A program made the translations under genes and the position numbers. The notes beneath the pieces were generated by a model. It did not search any database, was not told where the DNA came from, and was given only the letters and a program-made list of their open reading frames with translations. 64,000 nt of DNA from Cronobacter universalis NCTC 9529 (GTDB taxonomy: Bacteria > Pseudomonadota > Gammaproteobacteria > Enterobacterales > Enterobacteriaceae). Below, in pieces: positions 49,033 to 59,011 of the stretch (its first letter is position 1; each line of letters starts with the position of its first letter). Location of the stretch: NCBI RefSeq assembly GCF_001277175.1, contig NZ_CP012257.1, positions 3,100,001 through 3,164,000 of the forward strand, read 5' to 3'.

Positions 49033-49382
49033 TGGATTTGCCAGATCTGACGGATGACGCCGTCGTGGAGCTGGCGCGTGAAGGCGGCGTGGCGTATATG
49101 CCACGCCTGGCCGGACAGCGGCGCATCGCCGTCGCTGAGTTAAACGCACAGCAGCGTCAGCGGCTTATCGATATTTTACATCAGGCGCTGCCGGAGGCAT
49201 CCCCGCCAGGCCAGCCAGATTCGCCAGGGCGCGGCGATCAGCGCTATTTTCGCATCCAGATCCTCTGGACGCAGCATAATCAGGCGGGCTACGCCGACAT
49301 CGTTCTGCTGGTGCCGGAAAACGCCGCGCCGGAAGGGCTGCGCGAGCTCTGGAAGCGCGGCGAAGACTGCATCTGCGACTAG
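49032..49382 (+). CDS. Emfourin-like protealysin inhibitor
   Basis: The ATG at 49032 overlaps the protease stop by one base (TAATG), giving tight coupling and a 116-residue product. It resembles emfourin, the M4-protease inhibitor first reported next to Serratia protealysin, in size, gene position and the DQRYFRIQI central strand with a C-terminal LRELWKRG helix. The N-terminal MDLPDLTDDAVVELAREGGV includes the kind of early strand that family inhibitors insert in the active site; that role is inferred. There is no signal peptide, so inhibitor and protease share the cytoplasm. Its TAG stop shares the palindrome CTAG with the yfgJ stop. Confidence 0.87.
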   Translation: MDLPDLTDDAVVELAREGGVAYMPRLAGQRRIAVAELNAQQRQRLIDILHQALPEASPPGQPDSPGRGDQRYFRIQILWTQHNQAGYADIVLLVPENAAPEGLRELWKRGEDCICD

Positions 49383-49600
49383 TGCGCCTGTAGCGTAAAT
49401 TCCACGCGTTTACTGGAAATCAGCCCGTGGCCGTTACGGCAGAAATAGTCCACCGCCCCGCATGCCTTAAGCACCTCCAGCGGCTGGTGGCACTCCGGGC
49501 AGCGCGCCTCGACCTGATAATCCTGGTGACATACAGCGCAGTGCGCGCCACGCTCGCTTTGTTCAAGCTCGTGCTGACAGTTCGGACAACGTAATTCCAC
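49379..49600 (-). CDS. yfgJ: Zinc-ribbon protein YfgJ
   Basis: The start is a GTG at 49600 (MELRCPNCQHELEQ), with a perfect AAGGAGG six bases upstream; this gives 73 residues, near E. coli YfgJ (71). Four cysteine pairs (CPNC, CAVC, CPEC and the CGAVDYFCRNGHG region) would form two zinc ribbons. The function is unknown. It lies downstream of der on the same strand, separated by 50 bases, and ends tail to tail with the inhibitor gene, sharing four bases. Confidence 0.93.
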   Translation of the reverse strand: MELRCPNCQHELEQSERGAHCAVCHQDYQVEARCPECHQPLEVLKACGAVDYFCRNGHGLISSKRVEFTLQAH

Positions 49601-49650
49601 GCGGTACCTCCTTAAAAACACAGCGGGAGTCATCATAACTCCCGCTCCGG

Positions 49651-51129
49651 TTATTTACTTTTCTTGATGTGCTTAATCAGGCGTTTACGCTTACGCAGCT
49701 GATTTGGCGTCAGCGTGTTGCGCTTGTTGGCGAACGGGTTGGCGCCTTCCTTGAACTGAATGCGAATCGGCGTGCCCATTACATCCAGCGATTTACGGAA
49801 GTAGTTCATCAGATAACGCTTGTAGGAATCCGGCAGGTCTTTCACCTGGCTGCCGTGGATAACCACAATCGGCGGGTTATAACCGCCCGCATGCGCATAT
49901 TTCAGCTTCACGCGGCGGCCGCGCACCATCGGCGGCTGATGGTCTTCTTCCGCCATTTTCATGATGCGGGTCAGCAGCGCCGTGCTGACGCGGCGCGTGG
50001 AGCTGTCGTAGGCTTCGCGTACCGATTCAAACAGGTTGCCTACGCCGCTGCCGTGCAGCGCGGAGATAAAGTGTACGCGCGCGAAATCGATGAAGCCGAG
50101 ACGGTAATCCAGCGTCTCTTTCACTTCTTCTTTCACTTCCTGGCTCAGGCCGTCCCACTTGTTGACGACGATAACCAGCGAACGGCCGCTGTTGAGAATA
50201 AAGCCCAGCAGCGAGAGATCCTGATCGGAAATGCCTTCACGCGCATCAATGACCAGCAGCACCACGTTAGCGTCTTCAATCGCCTGCAGCGTTTTGATGA
50301 CCGAGAACTTCTCCACCACATCGGTGATTTTGCCGCGTTTACGCACGCCCGCGGTATCGATGAGAACGAATTCGCGCCCGTCTCGCTCCATCGGAATGTA
50401 GATGCTGTCGCGCGTAGTGCCCGGCATGTCAAAGACCACGACGCGGTCTTCGCCAAGAATACGGTTGGTGAGCGTTGACTTACCAACGTTCGGGCGGCCG
50501 ACGATAGCCAGTTTAATCGGCAGATCCTGCGGGTTGAAGTCGTCCTCTTCTTCTTCGACGACTTCACCGTTCTGCTCGGCTTCAAACTGCGCCCAGTATT
50601 CGGCTTCTTCATCCACTTCTTCCGGCGGATCGACATCGTCCATCCACGGCACCAGCACATGCTCCAGCAGTGACGTCACGCCGCGGCCGTGAGAAGCCGC
50701 AATCGGGTGGATTTCGCCAAGACCAAGCGAATAGAAATCCGAGACCGCCTGATCCGGATCGAGGCCGTCGGTTTTGTTGGCGACCAGGAACGTCGGTTTC
50801 TGGCGGCTGCGCAGATGTTTGGCGATTGCCTCATCCGCCGGCATCAGGCCCGCGCGGGCATCCACCATGAAAAGCACCACGTCGGCTTCTTCAATCGCCA
50901 GCAGCGACTGTTCCGCCATGCGGGTTTCAACGCCCTCTTCCGCACCGTCGATACCGCCGGTATCGATACAGATAAATTCACGTCCTTCCACTTCGGCACG
51001 ACCATATTTGCGGTCACGCGTCAGCCCCGGGAAATCCGCTACCAGCGCATCCCGGGTGCGGGTTAAACGGTTGAACAACGTGGATTTTCCGACGTTAGGG
51101 CGCCCGACCAGCGCGACCACAGGTATCAT
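49651..51129 (-). CDS. der: Ribosome-assembly GTPase Der
   Basis: Der has two GTPase domains in tandem and acts in 50S subunit maturation. The 492-residue protein (E. coli 490) has G1 motifs GRPNVGKST near residues 8-16 and again near 210; NKTD and NKWD supply the G4 motifs, and DTAGV and DTGGI the G3 motifs. An acidic linker ([18 protein letters not shown]) joins the domains. The C-terminal KH-like domain ends in a basic tail [14 protein letters not shown]. It follows bamB, with a hairpin in the gap. Confidence 0.98.
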   Translation of the reverse strand: MIPVVALVGRPNVGKSTLFNRLTRTRDALVADFPGLTRDRKYGRAEVEGREFICIDTGGIDGAEEGVETRMAEQSLLAIEEADVVLFMVDARAGLMPADEAIAKHLRSRQKPTFLVANKTDGLDPDQAVSDFYSLGLGEIHPIAASHGRGVTSLLEHVLVPWMDDVDPPEEVDEEAEYWAQFEAEQNGEVVEEEEDDFNPQDLPIKLAIVGRPNVGKSTLTNRILGEDRVVVFDMPGTTRDSIYIPMERDGREFVLIDTAGVRKRGKITDVVEKFSVIKTLQAIEDANVVLLVIDAREGISDQDLSLLGFILNSGRSLVIVVNKWDGLSQEVKEEVKETLDYRLGFIDFARVHFISALHGSGVGNLFESVREAYDSSTRRVSTALLTRIMKMAEEDHQPPMVRGRRVKLKYAHAGGYNPPIVVIHGSQVKDLPDSYKRYLMNYFRKSLDVMGTPIRIQFKEGANPFANKRNTLTPNQLRKRKRLIKHIKKSK

Positions 51130-51198
51130 TCTTAAAGCCTCATTACTGATAAATCATTGTTAAACCCGCAGAAAATCCACGGGCTTCAGAAAACAGGA

Positions 51199-51227
51199 AA
51201 CGGCCCCTGCGATAATCAGGAGCCGTT
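51199..51227 (-). terminator. Hairpin between bamB and der
   Basis: AACGGCCCCTG and CAGGAGCCGTT arms, with one wobble pair, enclose a seven-base loop after the bamB stop. T-rich sequence follows on the minus strand. It may be a partial terminator or attenuator in the bamB-der transcript. Confidence 0.6.
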
Positions 51228-51249
51228 TTAGCGGTGCTACGCCTGTCTG

Positions 51250-52431
51250 TTAACGCGTAATCGCGTAGAGCGTGCCGTCTTTGGCCTGGATAAGGATCTT
51301 GTTATCCGCCACGACCGGCTCGGTCTGGAAGCCGGAGCTGTCCACTTTTTGCTGAGCCACGAAGCGGCCGTTATCGGTGTCCATCCAGTGCAGGTAACCT
51401 TCGCTGTCGCCCACCACCAGCGATCCATTATAGAGCACCGGCGCGGTCAGGTTACGGTGCAGCAGCTGCGTCTGTGTCCAGAGCGTTACGCCGCCTTCCA
51501 CGTTCAGCGCCAGCACATTATCGTTCTGGTCCACCAGGTAGATACGCCCGCCGTCAACGATGAAATCATTCACCGAGCCCAGCTCGCGTTTCCACATAAT
51601 CTGACCGGAGCGCAGATCCAGCGCGGTCAGGTTGCCGTTATACGCCAGCGCGTAAACCACGCCGTTGACGACAACCGGCGTTGTATCGACGTCGCTCAGA
51701 CGATCGATTTCGGTGGCGCCTGTCGCCTGCGAAATGCGCTGCTGCCAGATCATCTGGCCACGCTGCATCAGCACCGCGCTGACGCGGCCGTTATCGCCGC
51801 CGACGATGGCTGCGCCAAAGGCCGACGCCGGTGCGGATTCACCGCGCAGCGAGAGCGACGGCATATCCAGGTTAACGGTCCACTTAATCGCGCCATCGCT
51901 TTCGTTCAGCGCCTGCAGCATACCATTGCTGGTATGCACCAGTACCAGGCCGTCGCTGACCACCGGACGGGAAAGCGCTTCGCCCGCCACTTTGGTCTGC
52001 CAGGCGATAGAGCCGTCAGAGGTATTCAGCGCGTAAACCTGCGCCTTTTCGCTGCCCACGTAAACGTGCGCGCCGACGGCGGTCAGGCCGCCTGAGAGCA
52101 GCGCCGGACGATTACGGGAGAAGAAGCCGGTTTTCTCAGAGAGATCGATGCTCCATATTTCTTTACCGTCCTGCGAATTCACGGCTTTCACCGTACCGCG
52201 ACGATCGGCCGCGTAGACGTTGCCGTCAAGGAACGCCGGGTGCAGGTTAGAGTAAAAATCGCCAATCCCGCTACCCACTGAGGTGTCCCAGGCGACTTCC
52301 GGCGCGAACTGGTTTTCGACGGTCGGCAGCGGCGACATTTTCACCACGTCTTCTTCACCGCTAAACAGTGAGCAACCGCTTAACAGCGTGACGGAAAGCA
52401 TCGCTGGCAGAACTAATTTACGCAATTGCAT
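51250..52431 (-). CDS. bamB: Outer-membrane assembly lipoprotein BamB
   Basis: BamB is the beta-propeller lipoprotein of the BAM complex. The 393-residue protein (E. coli 392) has a lipobox LLSGCSL with the acylated cysteine near residue 20. PQQ-like blade repeats are seen throughout, such as DGKEIWSIDLSEKTG, DGSIAWQTKVAGEAL and SGQIMWKRELGSV, making an eight-bladed propeller. It lies 10 bases after yfgM and is part of the hisS-yfgM-bamB-der cluster as in E. coli. Confidence 0.98.
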   Translation of the reverse strand: MQLRKLVLPAMLSVTLLSGCSLFSGEEDVVKMSPLPTVENQFAPEVAWDTSVGSGIGDFYSNLHPAFLDGNVYAADRRGTVKAVNSQDGKEIWSIDLSEKTGFFSRNRPALLSGGLTAVGAHVYVGSEKAQVYALNTSDGSIAWQTKVAGEALSRPVVSDGLVLVHTSNGMLQALNESDGAIKWTVNLDMPSLSLRGESAPASAFGAAIVGGDNGRVSAVLMQRGQMIWQQRISQATGATEIDRLSDVDTTPVVVNGVVYALAYNGNLTALDLRSGQIMWKRELGSVNDFIVDGGRIYLVDQNDNVLALNVEGGVTLWTQTQLLHRNLTAPVLYNGSLVVGDSEGYLHWMDTDNGRFVAQQKVDSSGFQTEPVVADNKILIQAKDGTLYAITR

Positions 52432-52441
52432 CGGGTCCCTC

Positions 52442-53062
52442 TCAGATGGACAAGTTATTAATTTTCATCTGCATCATATCGCCAAGCGCCGGAGAATTTT
52501 TATCATCCGCCCCTTTGCTCCAGGCATCGCGCGCGCCCTGCTTATCGCCTTTGCTCAGCAGCGCATCGCCGCGCAGATCGGCCACCATCGCCGTCCAGTT
52601 TTCGCCTTTGACGCTTTCCAGAGTTTTCAGCGCGGCATCGGCCTGCTTCTGCTGGATCTGAATGCGCGCCAGGCGCAGATTAATCAGCGAGCGCAGATTC
52701 TCATCCTTCGTGTTTTCAAGGCCCTTTTGTAACTGCTGCGCCGCGTTAGCGAGATCGTTTTTATCCACATAACGCTGCGCGAGTTCCAGCGCGGCCAGCG
52801 CGCCGTAGCTGTTTTGATTCTGGGCGACGAACTGCTGCGCCGCGCTCAGGGTTTTCGGATCGTCTGCGCGCGCATCGGTCATTACATTCTGATAATGCAG
52901 CGAAGCTTCACGGGCGGAATCGACCTGCGAACCGTTCCAGAAACGCCAGCCGACCAGCGCGCCAATCCCTAATACCACACCCACCGCCAGCGCTTTGCCA
53001 TTTTCAGCAAAGAAACGCTTTACCGCGTCGAGCTGCTCGTTTTCGTTCTCGTAAATTTCCAC
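52442..53062 (-). CDS. yfgM: Inner-membrane periplasmic TPR protein YfgM
   Basis: The 206-residue protein has the E. coli length and begins at a GTG (53062; MEIYENENEQLDAVKRFF). One membrane helix is at about residues 24-44 (ALAVGVVLGIGALVGWRFW), followed by a periplasmic TPR-like domain. E. coli YfgM associates with PpiD at the Sec translocon and acts in periplasmic quality control. It is 35 bases after hisS. Confidence 0.96.
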   Translation of the reverse strand: MEIYENENEQLDAVKRFFAENGKALAVGVVLGIGALVGWRFWNGSQVDSAREASLHYQNVMTDARADDPKTLSAAQQFVAQNQNSYGALAALELAQRYVDKNDLANAAQQLQKGLENTKDENLRSLINLRLARIQIQQKQADAALKTLESVKGENWTAMVADLRGDALLSKGDKQGARDAWSKGADDKNSPALGDMMQMKINNLSI

Positions 53063-53097
53063 GCAGTCCTTCTCCTTAACGATATGTCGCCGGGAAA

Positions 53098-54372
53098 TCA
53101 GCCCAGCAGCGTCTGCAGATGCGCGGCCAGCTCGCTTTGCGCAAGCGCCTGCTGCTCACCTGAGCGCAAATCTTTCACCACAACCTGACGGTTGGCGACT
53201 TCGTCCTCGCCCAGCACCAGCGCGATGCGTGCGCCCCATTTGTCTGCGCGGGCGAACTGCTTCTTGAAGTTGCCGCCGCCATAGTTGGTCATCAGCTTGC
53301 AGCCCGGCAGCGCGTCGCGAACCCGCTCGGCCAGTTGCATCGCCGCCGACTGCGCGCCGTTGCCGGACGCAATCAGGTATATATCGACAACAGGATCCGC
53401 CGTAAATTCCGGATTAACCGCCTGAACGAGTAAAACGAGGCGCTCAAGGCCCATCGCGAAGCCCACCGCCGGGGCCGCGCGGCCGCCTAACTGCTCAACC
53501 AGACCATCGTAACGGCCGCCCGCGCACACGGTGCCCTGCGAGCCGAGGCTCGTGGTGACCCACTCAAAGACGGTGCGGTTGTAGTAGTCGAGACCGCGCA
53601 CCAGGCGCTGGTTGACGGTATACGCGATACCGGCGTCGTCAAGGAACGCGCACAGACCGGCGAAATGTTCGCGGGACTCTTCATCCAGATAATCGCCGAG
53701 CATCGGCGCGTCGTTTAACAGCGCCTGCACATCCGGGTTTTTGGAATCGAGCACGCGCAGCGGGTTCGAATACATGCGGCGTTTGCAGTCTTCATCAAGC
53801 TTATCGACGTGCTGCTCAAGGAACGCGACCAGCGCATCGCGGTAGTTAGCGCGCGCTTCCAGCGAGCCGATAGAGTTCAGCTCAAGAGAAACGTGTTCAG
53901 CGATGCCCAGCGCACGCCACCAGCGGGCCGTCAGCATAATGAGTTCGGCGTCGATATCCGGGCCCTGCAGGCCAAACACTTCGACACCCAGCTGATGGAA
54001 CTGACGATAGCGGCCTTTCTGCGGACGTTCGTGACGGAACATCGGGCCGATGTACCACAAGCGCTGTTCCTGATTGTACAGCAGACCATGTTCGATGCCG
54101 GCGCGCACGCAGCCCGCGGTGCCTTCAGGACGCAGGGTCAGGCTGTCGCCGTTGCGGTCCTCAAAGGTATACATCTCTTTTTCAACCACGTCGGTTACTT
54201 CACCGATAGCGCGTTTGAACAACGGGGTCTGCTCTACAATCGGCAAACGGATTTCGCTGTAACCGTAGCTGCCGAGCACCTGCTTGAGTGTGCCTTCAAT
54301 GCGCTGCCAGATGGCGGTATCGCCCGGCAGGTAATCGTTCATGCCGCGGATGGCTTGAATGTTTTTTGCCAC
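53098..54372 (-). CDS. hisS: Histidyl-tRNA synthetase HisS
   Basis: HisS charges tRNA-His. The 424-residue length matches E. coli; the start is a GTG ([18 protein letters not shown]), also as in E. coli. Class II motifs are visible: motif 2 in [21 protein letters not shown] near residue 110 (split: [17 protein letters not shown]), the histidine-binding [15 protein letters not shown] near 258, and motif 3 in [12 protein letters not shown] near 303. The C-terminal anticodon-binding domain follows from about 330. A terminator-like hairpin separates it from ispG. Confidence 0.98.
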   Translation of the reverse strand: MAKNIQAIRGMNDYLPGDTAIWQRIEGTLKQVLGSYGYSEIRLPIVEQTPLFKRAIGEVTDVVEKEMYTFEDRNGDSLTLRPEGTAGCVRAGIEHGLLYNQEQRLWYIGPMFRHERPQKGRYRQFHQLGVEVFGLQGPDIDAELIMLTARWWRALGIAEHVSLELNSIGSLEARANYRDALVAFLEQHVDKLDEDCKRRMYSNPLRVLDSKNPDVQALLNDAPMLGDYLDEESREHFAGLCAFLDDAGIAYTVNQRLVRGLDYYNRTVFEWVTTSLGSQGTVCAGGRYDGLVEQLGGRAAPAVGFAMGLERLVLLVQAVNPEFTADPVVDIYLIASGNGAQSAAMQLAERVRDALPGCKLMTNYGGGNFKKQFARADKWGARIALVLGEDEVANRQVVVKDLRSGEQQALAQSELAAHLQTLLG

Positions 54373-54393
54373 GTTTATTCTCTTTTTCTATAC

Positions 54394-54448
54394 AAAAAAT
54401 GAACCCGAAACAGACCGCTCCGGTGTGGCTGGGGCGGTTCGCGGGTTC
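54394..54448 (-). terminator. Terminator/attenuator between ispG and hisS
   Basis: A long interrupted hairpin on the minus strand, with outer arms GAACCCG/CGGGTTC and inner arms AACCGCCCC/GGAGCGGT, is followed by ATTTTTTG. It lies between the ispG stop and the hisS start. It probably ends the rodZ-ispG transcript or limits read-through into hisS. Confidence 0.75.
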
Positions 54449-54486
54449 AATCATACACGGGAAGCACGCCGCTTCCCACGTTTGCG

Positions 54487-55605
54487 TTATTTTTCCAGCT
54501 GCTGCACGCTGATACGACGGCTTTCGTCGAGCATTGACGCTTTGGCGCGAATGCGCGCTTCCAGTTGCGTAATCATGTCGTCGTTATCGAGACGGTCTTT
54601 GCGCACGCCTTCTTCATAGAAGCCGCTTTTCTTGTTGCCGCCGGTGACGCCGAGCGTCGAGACCAGCGCTTCGCCCGGACCATTCACCACGCAGCCGATA
54701 ATCGAAACATCCATCGGCGTGATGATATCTTCCAGGCGCTGCTCCAGCGCGTTCACGGTGCCGATAACATCGAATTCCTGACGCGAACAGGTCGGGCAGG
54801 CGATAAAGTTAATGCCGCGCGAGCGAATACGCAGAGATTTCAGGATATCGAAACCGACTTTGATCTCTTCCACCGGATCGGCCGCGAGCGAAATACGCAG
54901 CGTGTCGCCGATCCCCTCGGAGAGCAGCAGCCCCAGCCCGATCGCGGATTTCACCGCGCCGGCGCGGGCGCCGCCCGCTTCGGTGATCCCCAGATGCAGC
55001 GGCTGGTCGATCTGCTTCGCCAGCAGGCGATAAGACTCGACCGCCAGGAAAACGTCAGACGCTTTCACGCTCACTTTAAACTGATCGAAGTTCAGCCTGT
55101 CGAGATGATCGACATGGCGCATGGCGGATTCCAGCAGCGCCTGCGGCGTCGGCTCGCCATATTTTTCCTGAAGATCTTTCTCAAGCGATCCGGCGTTCAC
55201 GCCGATGCGGATCGGAATATTTTTATCGCGCGCGCAATCGACGACTGAGCGGATACGCTCTTCGTTGCCGATATTGCCGGGGTTGATGCGCAGGCAGTCG
55301 ACGCCGTACTCCGCCACTTTGAGCGCAATGCGGTAGTCGAAGTGAATATCCGCGACCAGCGGCACACTGACCTGCTGCTTGATGAGACGAAACGCCTCGG
55401 CGGCATCCATCGTCGGCACCGAGACGCGAACGATATCCGCGCCCACGCGCTCCAGCGCTTTGATTTGGTTTACCGTCGCCTCGACGTCCGTCGTGCGGGT
55501 ATTGGTCATCGACTGCACGGCGATGGGCGCGCCATCGCCGATGGGGACGTTACCGACGTATATCCGTTTCGATTTTCTACGCTGAATGGGCGCTTCATTA
55601 TGCAT
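54487..55605 (-). CDS. ispG: HMBPP synthase IspG
   Basis: IspG is the iron-sulfur enzyme that converts MEcPP to HMBPP in the non-mevalonate isoprenoid pathway. The 372-residue length matches E. coli. The [4Fe-4S] ligands are cysteines in [13 protein letters not shown] (near 270-273) and [11 protein letters not shown] (near 305), plus the glutamate nearby. The N-terminal TIM barrel starts [19 protein letters not shown]. It lies 26 bases after rodZ on the same strand, as in E. coli. Confidence 0.98.
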   Translation of the reverse strand: MHNEAPIQRRKSKRIYVGNVPIGDGAPIAVQSMTNTRTTDVEATVNQIKALERVGADIVRVSVPTMDAAEAFRLIKQQVSVPLVADIHFDYRIALKVAEYGVDCLRINPGNIGNEERIRSVVDCARDKNIPIRIGVNAGSLEKDLQEKYGEPTPQALLESAMRHVDHLDRLNFDQFKVSVKASDVFLAVESYRLLAKQIDQPLHLGITEAGGARAGAVKSAIGLGLLLSEGIGDTLRISLAADPVEEIKVGFDILKSLRIRSRGINFIACPTCSRQEFDVIGTVNALEQRLEDIITPMDVSIIGCVVNGPGEALVSTLGVTGGNKKSGFYEEGVRKDRLDNDDMITQLEARIRAKASMLDESRRISVQQLEK

Positions 55606-55631
55606 GACAAATCTCCCTCATTGCCCGTCTG

Positions 55632-56648
55632 TTACTGCGTTACTGATTGTTCGGCATTGAGGGTCAGACGCGCAACCTGGTTAGTTCTGATAAAACGGCT
55701 CAAATCCACCGGTTTGCCCTGGTACTGAATCTGCACTGCCGACGGCGCGCCGATTTTAAGGCGGTACGGCGCCTCACCGGACAGGTTCAGATTAGTATCT
55801 TTACGTTGCAGACCGCTGAACAATTTCTTACCGGTCGCGTCGGTGACTTCAAGCCAGCAATCGGCGGTGAAATTCATCACCAGCGCGTTAGCGTCCGCCG
55901 CAGGCGCCGTAGAGGCCTGGCCTACCGGCAACTGGCTTTGCGCCGGCTGCGTCGTATTTTGCTGCGCCGCGGTGTCGGTGTTCGCCTGGCTCGGCGGCAC
56001 CACCACTGGCTGCTGGCTCGCCGTATTTGGCGACGGCATCGGCGTCGGCTGCGGGTTGTTAGACGCGGTGTTCTGCGTATCGCCAGACGGCAGATCGGCA
56101 GGCGGCGTCGCCTGCTCCTGCGACGCGTCAGCGGTGGTATCGGTATTCAGAGGAACGGATTGCGGGCTGTTGGCCGCGTTCTGGCTCAGCTCGGCGCTGG
56201 ACTGATCTGCCATCGTGCTGATCTCTTCCTGCTGCGCTTTGTGGTTTTGCCACCACCAGGCGCCCGTCAGGCCGACCACCACAAAAAGCACAAGCCAGGT
56301 AAAACTCATCAGCCAGCCGTCGCGTTTTTTACGGCTTTTGCCGAGCGCGTAAGTTTGCATCGGCGCGACCTGAGCGGTTCTCACCGGCGCCTGTTTAGCG
56401 AGCATCGGAAGCAGTTCGTCTTCCGGGACATGCACCAGACGCGCATAAGAACGGATATACCCGCGCAGGAACGTGGAAGCCAGATCGGCAGGCGCGTTGT
56501 CTTCTTCGATGTCGCGAACCGTCGACACCTTCAGGCATAAACGTTCCGCCACAACCTGTTGGCTGAGTCCCAGTTGTTCACGGGCCAGGCGCAGACGTTC
56601 ACCCGTGGTATGTGATGCATTTTCTTCGTGAGTGGCTTCAGTATTCAT
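55632..56648 (-). CDS. rodZ: Cell-shape protein RodZ
   Basis: RodZ links MreB filaments to the membrane and the elongasome. The 338-residue protein (E. coli 337) has a cytoplasmic helix-turn-helix domain (about 16-85; [20 protein letters not shown]), a basic juxtamembrane stretch [10 protein letters not shown], one helix ([20 protein letters not shown], near 114-133) and a periplasmic part. The periplasmic linker (about 140-250) is rich in Q, T, P and S, and a C-terminal beta domain follows. It precedes ispG. Confidence 0.97.
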   Translation of the reverse strand: MNTEATHEENASHTTGERLRLAREQLGLSQQVVAERLCLKVSTVRDIEEDNAPADLASTFLRGYIRSYARLVHVPEDELLPMLAKQAPVRTAQVAPMQTYALGKSRKKRDGWLMSFTWLVLFVVVGLTGAWWWQNHKAQQEEISTMADQSSAELSQNAANSPQSVPLNTDTTADASQEQATPPADLPSGDTQNTASNNPQPTPMPSPNTASQQPVVVPPSQANTDTAAQQNTTQPAQSQLPVGQASTAPAADANALVMNFTADCWLEVTDATGKKLFSGLQRKDTNLNLSGEAPYRLKIGAPSAVQIQYQGKPVDLSRFIRTNQVARLTLNAEQSVTQ

Positions 56649-57066
56649 TAGCTACAACTGCTGGTACTGTTTTCATTAGGAACTGGCACCGGCAGGAATA
56701 AGACAACGTTTCGCTGTCCTGTCTGCCCATACCGCGAAATCATTCTCATCGGATACACGCACCGTGCGTCATCCGTTACCCGTTTCCCTATTTTAACGCC
56801 GCAAACAGCATAAAGCCGCAGACGATAATCAGAAACGTTAGTTAACCATAGCCAGCTTTTTATCCGGTGTCTGTTAAGTGACGCCAGATAAGCCAGAAAG
56901 CCCCAGCTAACATGTTGTTGCGACGCTACATACTGCCTCAAAGCACAGAGAAACGCACCGTAATTATTTACCGTGCGCGCTTCTTTACGCAGCAATCGCT
57001 GCGCCCGCGCTGAAAGTGGTCACGCGATAGCCTGCTCGCGTGACCTCACCGGCTTTTCGCTGCCTG
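56649..57066. other. Intergenic region between rlmN and rodZ
   Basis: This 418-base gap has the rlmN hairpin at its right end. The rest has no gene I can support; a 115-codon minus-strand frame crosses it but has no ribosome site or protein-like pattern. The rodZ promoter is presumably in the AT-rich part near 56700-56900. Confidence 0.5.
57016..57043 (-). terminator. Hairpin after rlmN
   Basis: A perfect ten-base-pair stem GGTCACGCGA/TCGCGTGACC with an eight-base loop lies 24 bases beyond the rlmN stop. The T tract after it is weak (ACTTTC). Confidence 0.65.
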
Positions 57067-58233
57067 TCAGACGGCTTTAACGGCGATCGGCTCACCCTGC
57101 ATACGCTTGCGCATGGTGCGCTTGGTACGGTCGATAACGTCGCCCGCCAGCTGTCCGCAAGCCGCGTCGATATCGTCACCGCGCGTTTTACGCACGATCG
57201 TAGTGAAACCGTAGCTCATCAGCACCTTGGAGAAGCGATCGATACGGCTGTTGGAGCTGCGGCCATACGGCGCGCCCGGGAAGGGGTTCCACGGAATCAG
57301 GTTGATCTTGCACGGCGTATCTTTCAGAAGCTCCGCCAGCTGATGCGCATGTTCAGTGCCGTCGTTCACATGATCCAGCATGACGTATTCGATAGTCACG
57401 CGGCCCTGGTTGGCGTTGGATTTGTCGAGATAACGACGCACGGCCGACAGGAACGTTTCGATATTGTACTTTTTGTTGATCGGTACAATTTCATCGCGAA
57501 TTTCATCGTTCGGCGCATGCAGAGAGATAGCCAGCGCGACGTCAATCATATCGCCAAGCTTATCCAGCGCCGGCACAACGCCGGAGGTAGAGAGCGTGAC
57601 GCGGCGTTTGGAGAGCCCAAAGCCGAAATCGTCGAGCATGATTTCCATCGCCGGGACGACGTTGGTCAGGTTCAGCAGAGGCTCGCCCATACCCATCATC
57701 ACCACGTTGGTGATAGGACGCTGACCGGTCACTTTCGCCGCGCCGATGATTTTCGCCGCGCGCCACACCTGGCCGATAATCTCCGACACGCGCAGGTTGC
57801 GGTTAAAGCCCTGCTGCGCCGTCGAACAGAATTTGCACTCCAGCGCGCAGCCCACCTGGGAGGAAACGCACAGCGTGGCGCGGTCATCCTCAGGAATATA
57901 GACCGTCTCGACGCGCTGATCGCCGACCGCGATCGCCCACTTAATGGTGCCGTCGGAAGAGCGCTGCTCTTCGACCACTTCCGGCGCCCGGATTTCCGCC
58001 ACTTCCTTGAGCTTGCCGCGCAGCACTTTGTTGATGTCGGTCATCTCATCGAAATCATCACAGCAGTAGTGATACATCCATTTCATCACCTGATCGGCGC
58101 GAAACGGCTTTTCACCCAGCGTTTTGAAGAACTCGCGCATCGCCTGGCGGTTCAGATCGAGGAGGTTAATTTTTTCAGATTTAATAGCAGGCGCCGCTGA
58201 GGCATCCTCAGGCGTGACAATGTGTTCAGACAT
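57067..58233 (-). CDS. rlmN: 23S rRNA/tRNA adenine-C2 methyltransferase RlmN
   Basis: RlmN is a radical-SAM enzyme that methylates A2503 of 23S rRNA and A37 of some tRNAs. The 388-residue protein (E. coli 384) shows the CX3CX2C cluster motif in [16 protein letters not shown] near residue 126-133, the SAM-binding GMGEPLLN near 177, and a C-terminal cysteine in [11 protein letters not shown] near 358 that forms the methyl-transfer intermediate. The N-terminus ([19 protein letters not shown]) is a little longer than in E. coli. It is upstream of rodZ. Confidence 0.97.
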   Translation of the reverse strand: MSEHIVTPEDASAAPAIKSEKINLLDLNRQAMREFFKTLGEKPFRADQVMKWMYHYCCDDFDEMTDINKVLRGKLKEVAEIRAPEVVEEQRSSDGTIKWAIAVGDQRVETVYIPEDDRATLCVSSQVGCALECKFCSTAQQGFNRNLRVSEIIGQVWRAAKIIGAAKVTGQRPITNVVMMGMGEPLLNLTNVVPAMEIMLDDFGFGLSKRRVTLSTSGVVPALDKLGDMIDVALAISLHAPNDEIRDEIVPINKKYNIETFLSAVRRYLDKSNANQGRVTIEYVMLDHVNDGTEHAHQLAELLKDTPCKINLIPWNPFPGAPYGRSSNSRIDRFSKVLMSYGFTTIVRKTRGDDIDAACGQLAGDVIDRTKRTMRKRMQGEPIAVKAV

Positions 58234-58281
58234 ATTCGATCCTGGCCTCGTTGTTACACGTTACGGCCTCTGGAGGGTTGA

Positions 58282-58322
58282 TAAAAAAGAAACGCCCCGG
58301 TCAGAGCAGGCTCATCCGGGGC
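58282..58322 (-). terminator. Terminator of ndk
   Basis: On the minus strand CGCCCCGG and CCGGGGCG arms enclose a 14-base loop and are followed by TTTCTTTTTTAT. It lies between the ndk stop and rlmN. Confidence 0.85.
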
Positions 58323-58413
58323 GCAGCATTGTACAAATTCTATGGCAGTGACGCCACGGCTTAAAGCGACATCATGAAAATAAAATGTAAATGTCGCTTT
58401 GCCGTTTCGCTGA

Positions 58414-58845
58414 TTAGCGAGTGCGCGGGCAGATTTCGCCTTCGCCGAAGAAGTACGCGATTTCGCGGTTAGCGGATTCAACGGAATCGGAACCGTGGGT
58501 GCCGTTTTCGGTGAAGCTGTCTGCGTAGTCAGCGCGCAGGGTGCCTGCCAGCGCGTTCGCCGGGTTGGTGGCGCCCAGCAGATCGCGGTGACGCTGTACC
58601 GCGTTTTCGCTTTCCAGTACGGAAACCACGATCGGACCAGAGGTCATGAATTCCACCAGACCGTCAAAGAACGGTTTGCCTTCGTGCTCAGCGTAGAAAC
58701 CGCGCGCCTGCTCAACGGACAGGTGCAGCATTTTAGCGCCGATGATTTTAAAGCCAGCGGATTCAAAACGCGCGAAAATGCTGCCGATAACGTTTTTAGC
58801 GACTGCGTTCGGCTTGATGATGGAAAAAGTACGCTCAATTGCCAT
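58414..58845 (-). CDS. ndk: Nucleoside diphosphate kinase Ndk
   Basis: Ndk moves the gamma phosphate of ATP to other NDPs and dNDPs. The start at 58845 ([20 protein letters not shown]) gives 143 residues as in E. coli; the frame is open 13 codons upstream. The phosphohistidine is in the [13 protein letters not shown] signature (near 117), and the nucleotide-binding lysine is in IIKPNAV. It is separately transcribed: a terminator follows and a 166-base gap precedes it. Confidence 0.98.
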   Translation of the reverse strand: MAIERTFSIIKPNAVAKNVIGSIFARFESAGFKIIGAKMLHLSVEQARGFYAEHEGKPFFDGLVEFMTSGPIVVSVLESENAVQRHRDLLGATNPANALAGTLRADYADSFTENGTHGSDSVESANREIAYFFGEGEICPRTR

Positions 58846-59011
58846 GATAACCTCTGTAAGTTGTTCTGTTTGCCCGACAGGCAAGTTTAGAATTGGCGGC
58901 GATTATAATGAGCATCGAAAGCCTTGCCTACCGTCAGGGGTAACATTTTTTTAAAATAATATTAGCTTTGGCAACAGTTCATGCCGTAAGCGCGCTTTTA
59001 CCCGTCATTGC

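Noticed and set aside
56648..56995. 115-codon minus-strand frame between rlmN and rodZ
   Set aside because: There is no ribosome site, composition is irregular and no known motif is seen; it lies where a promoter is expected.
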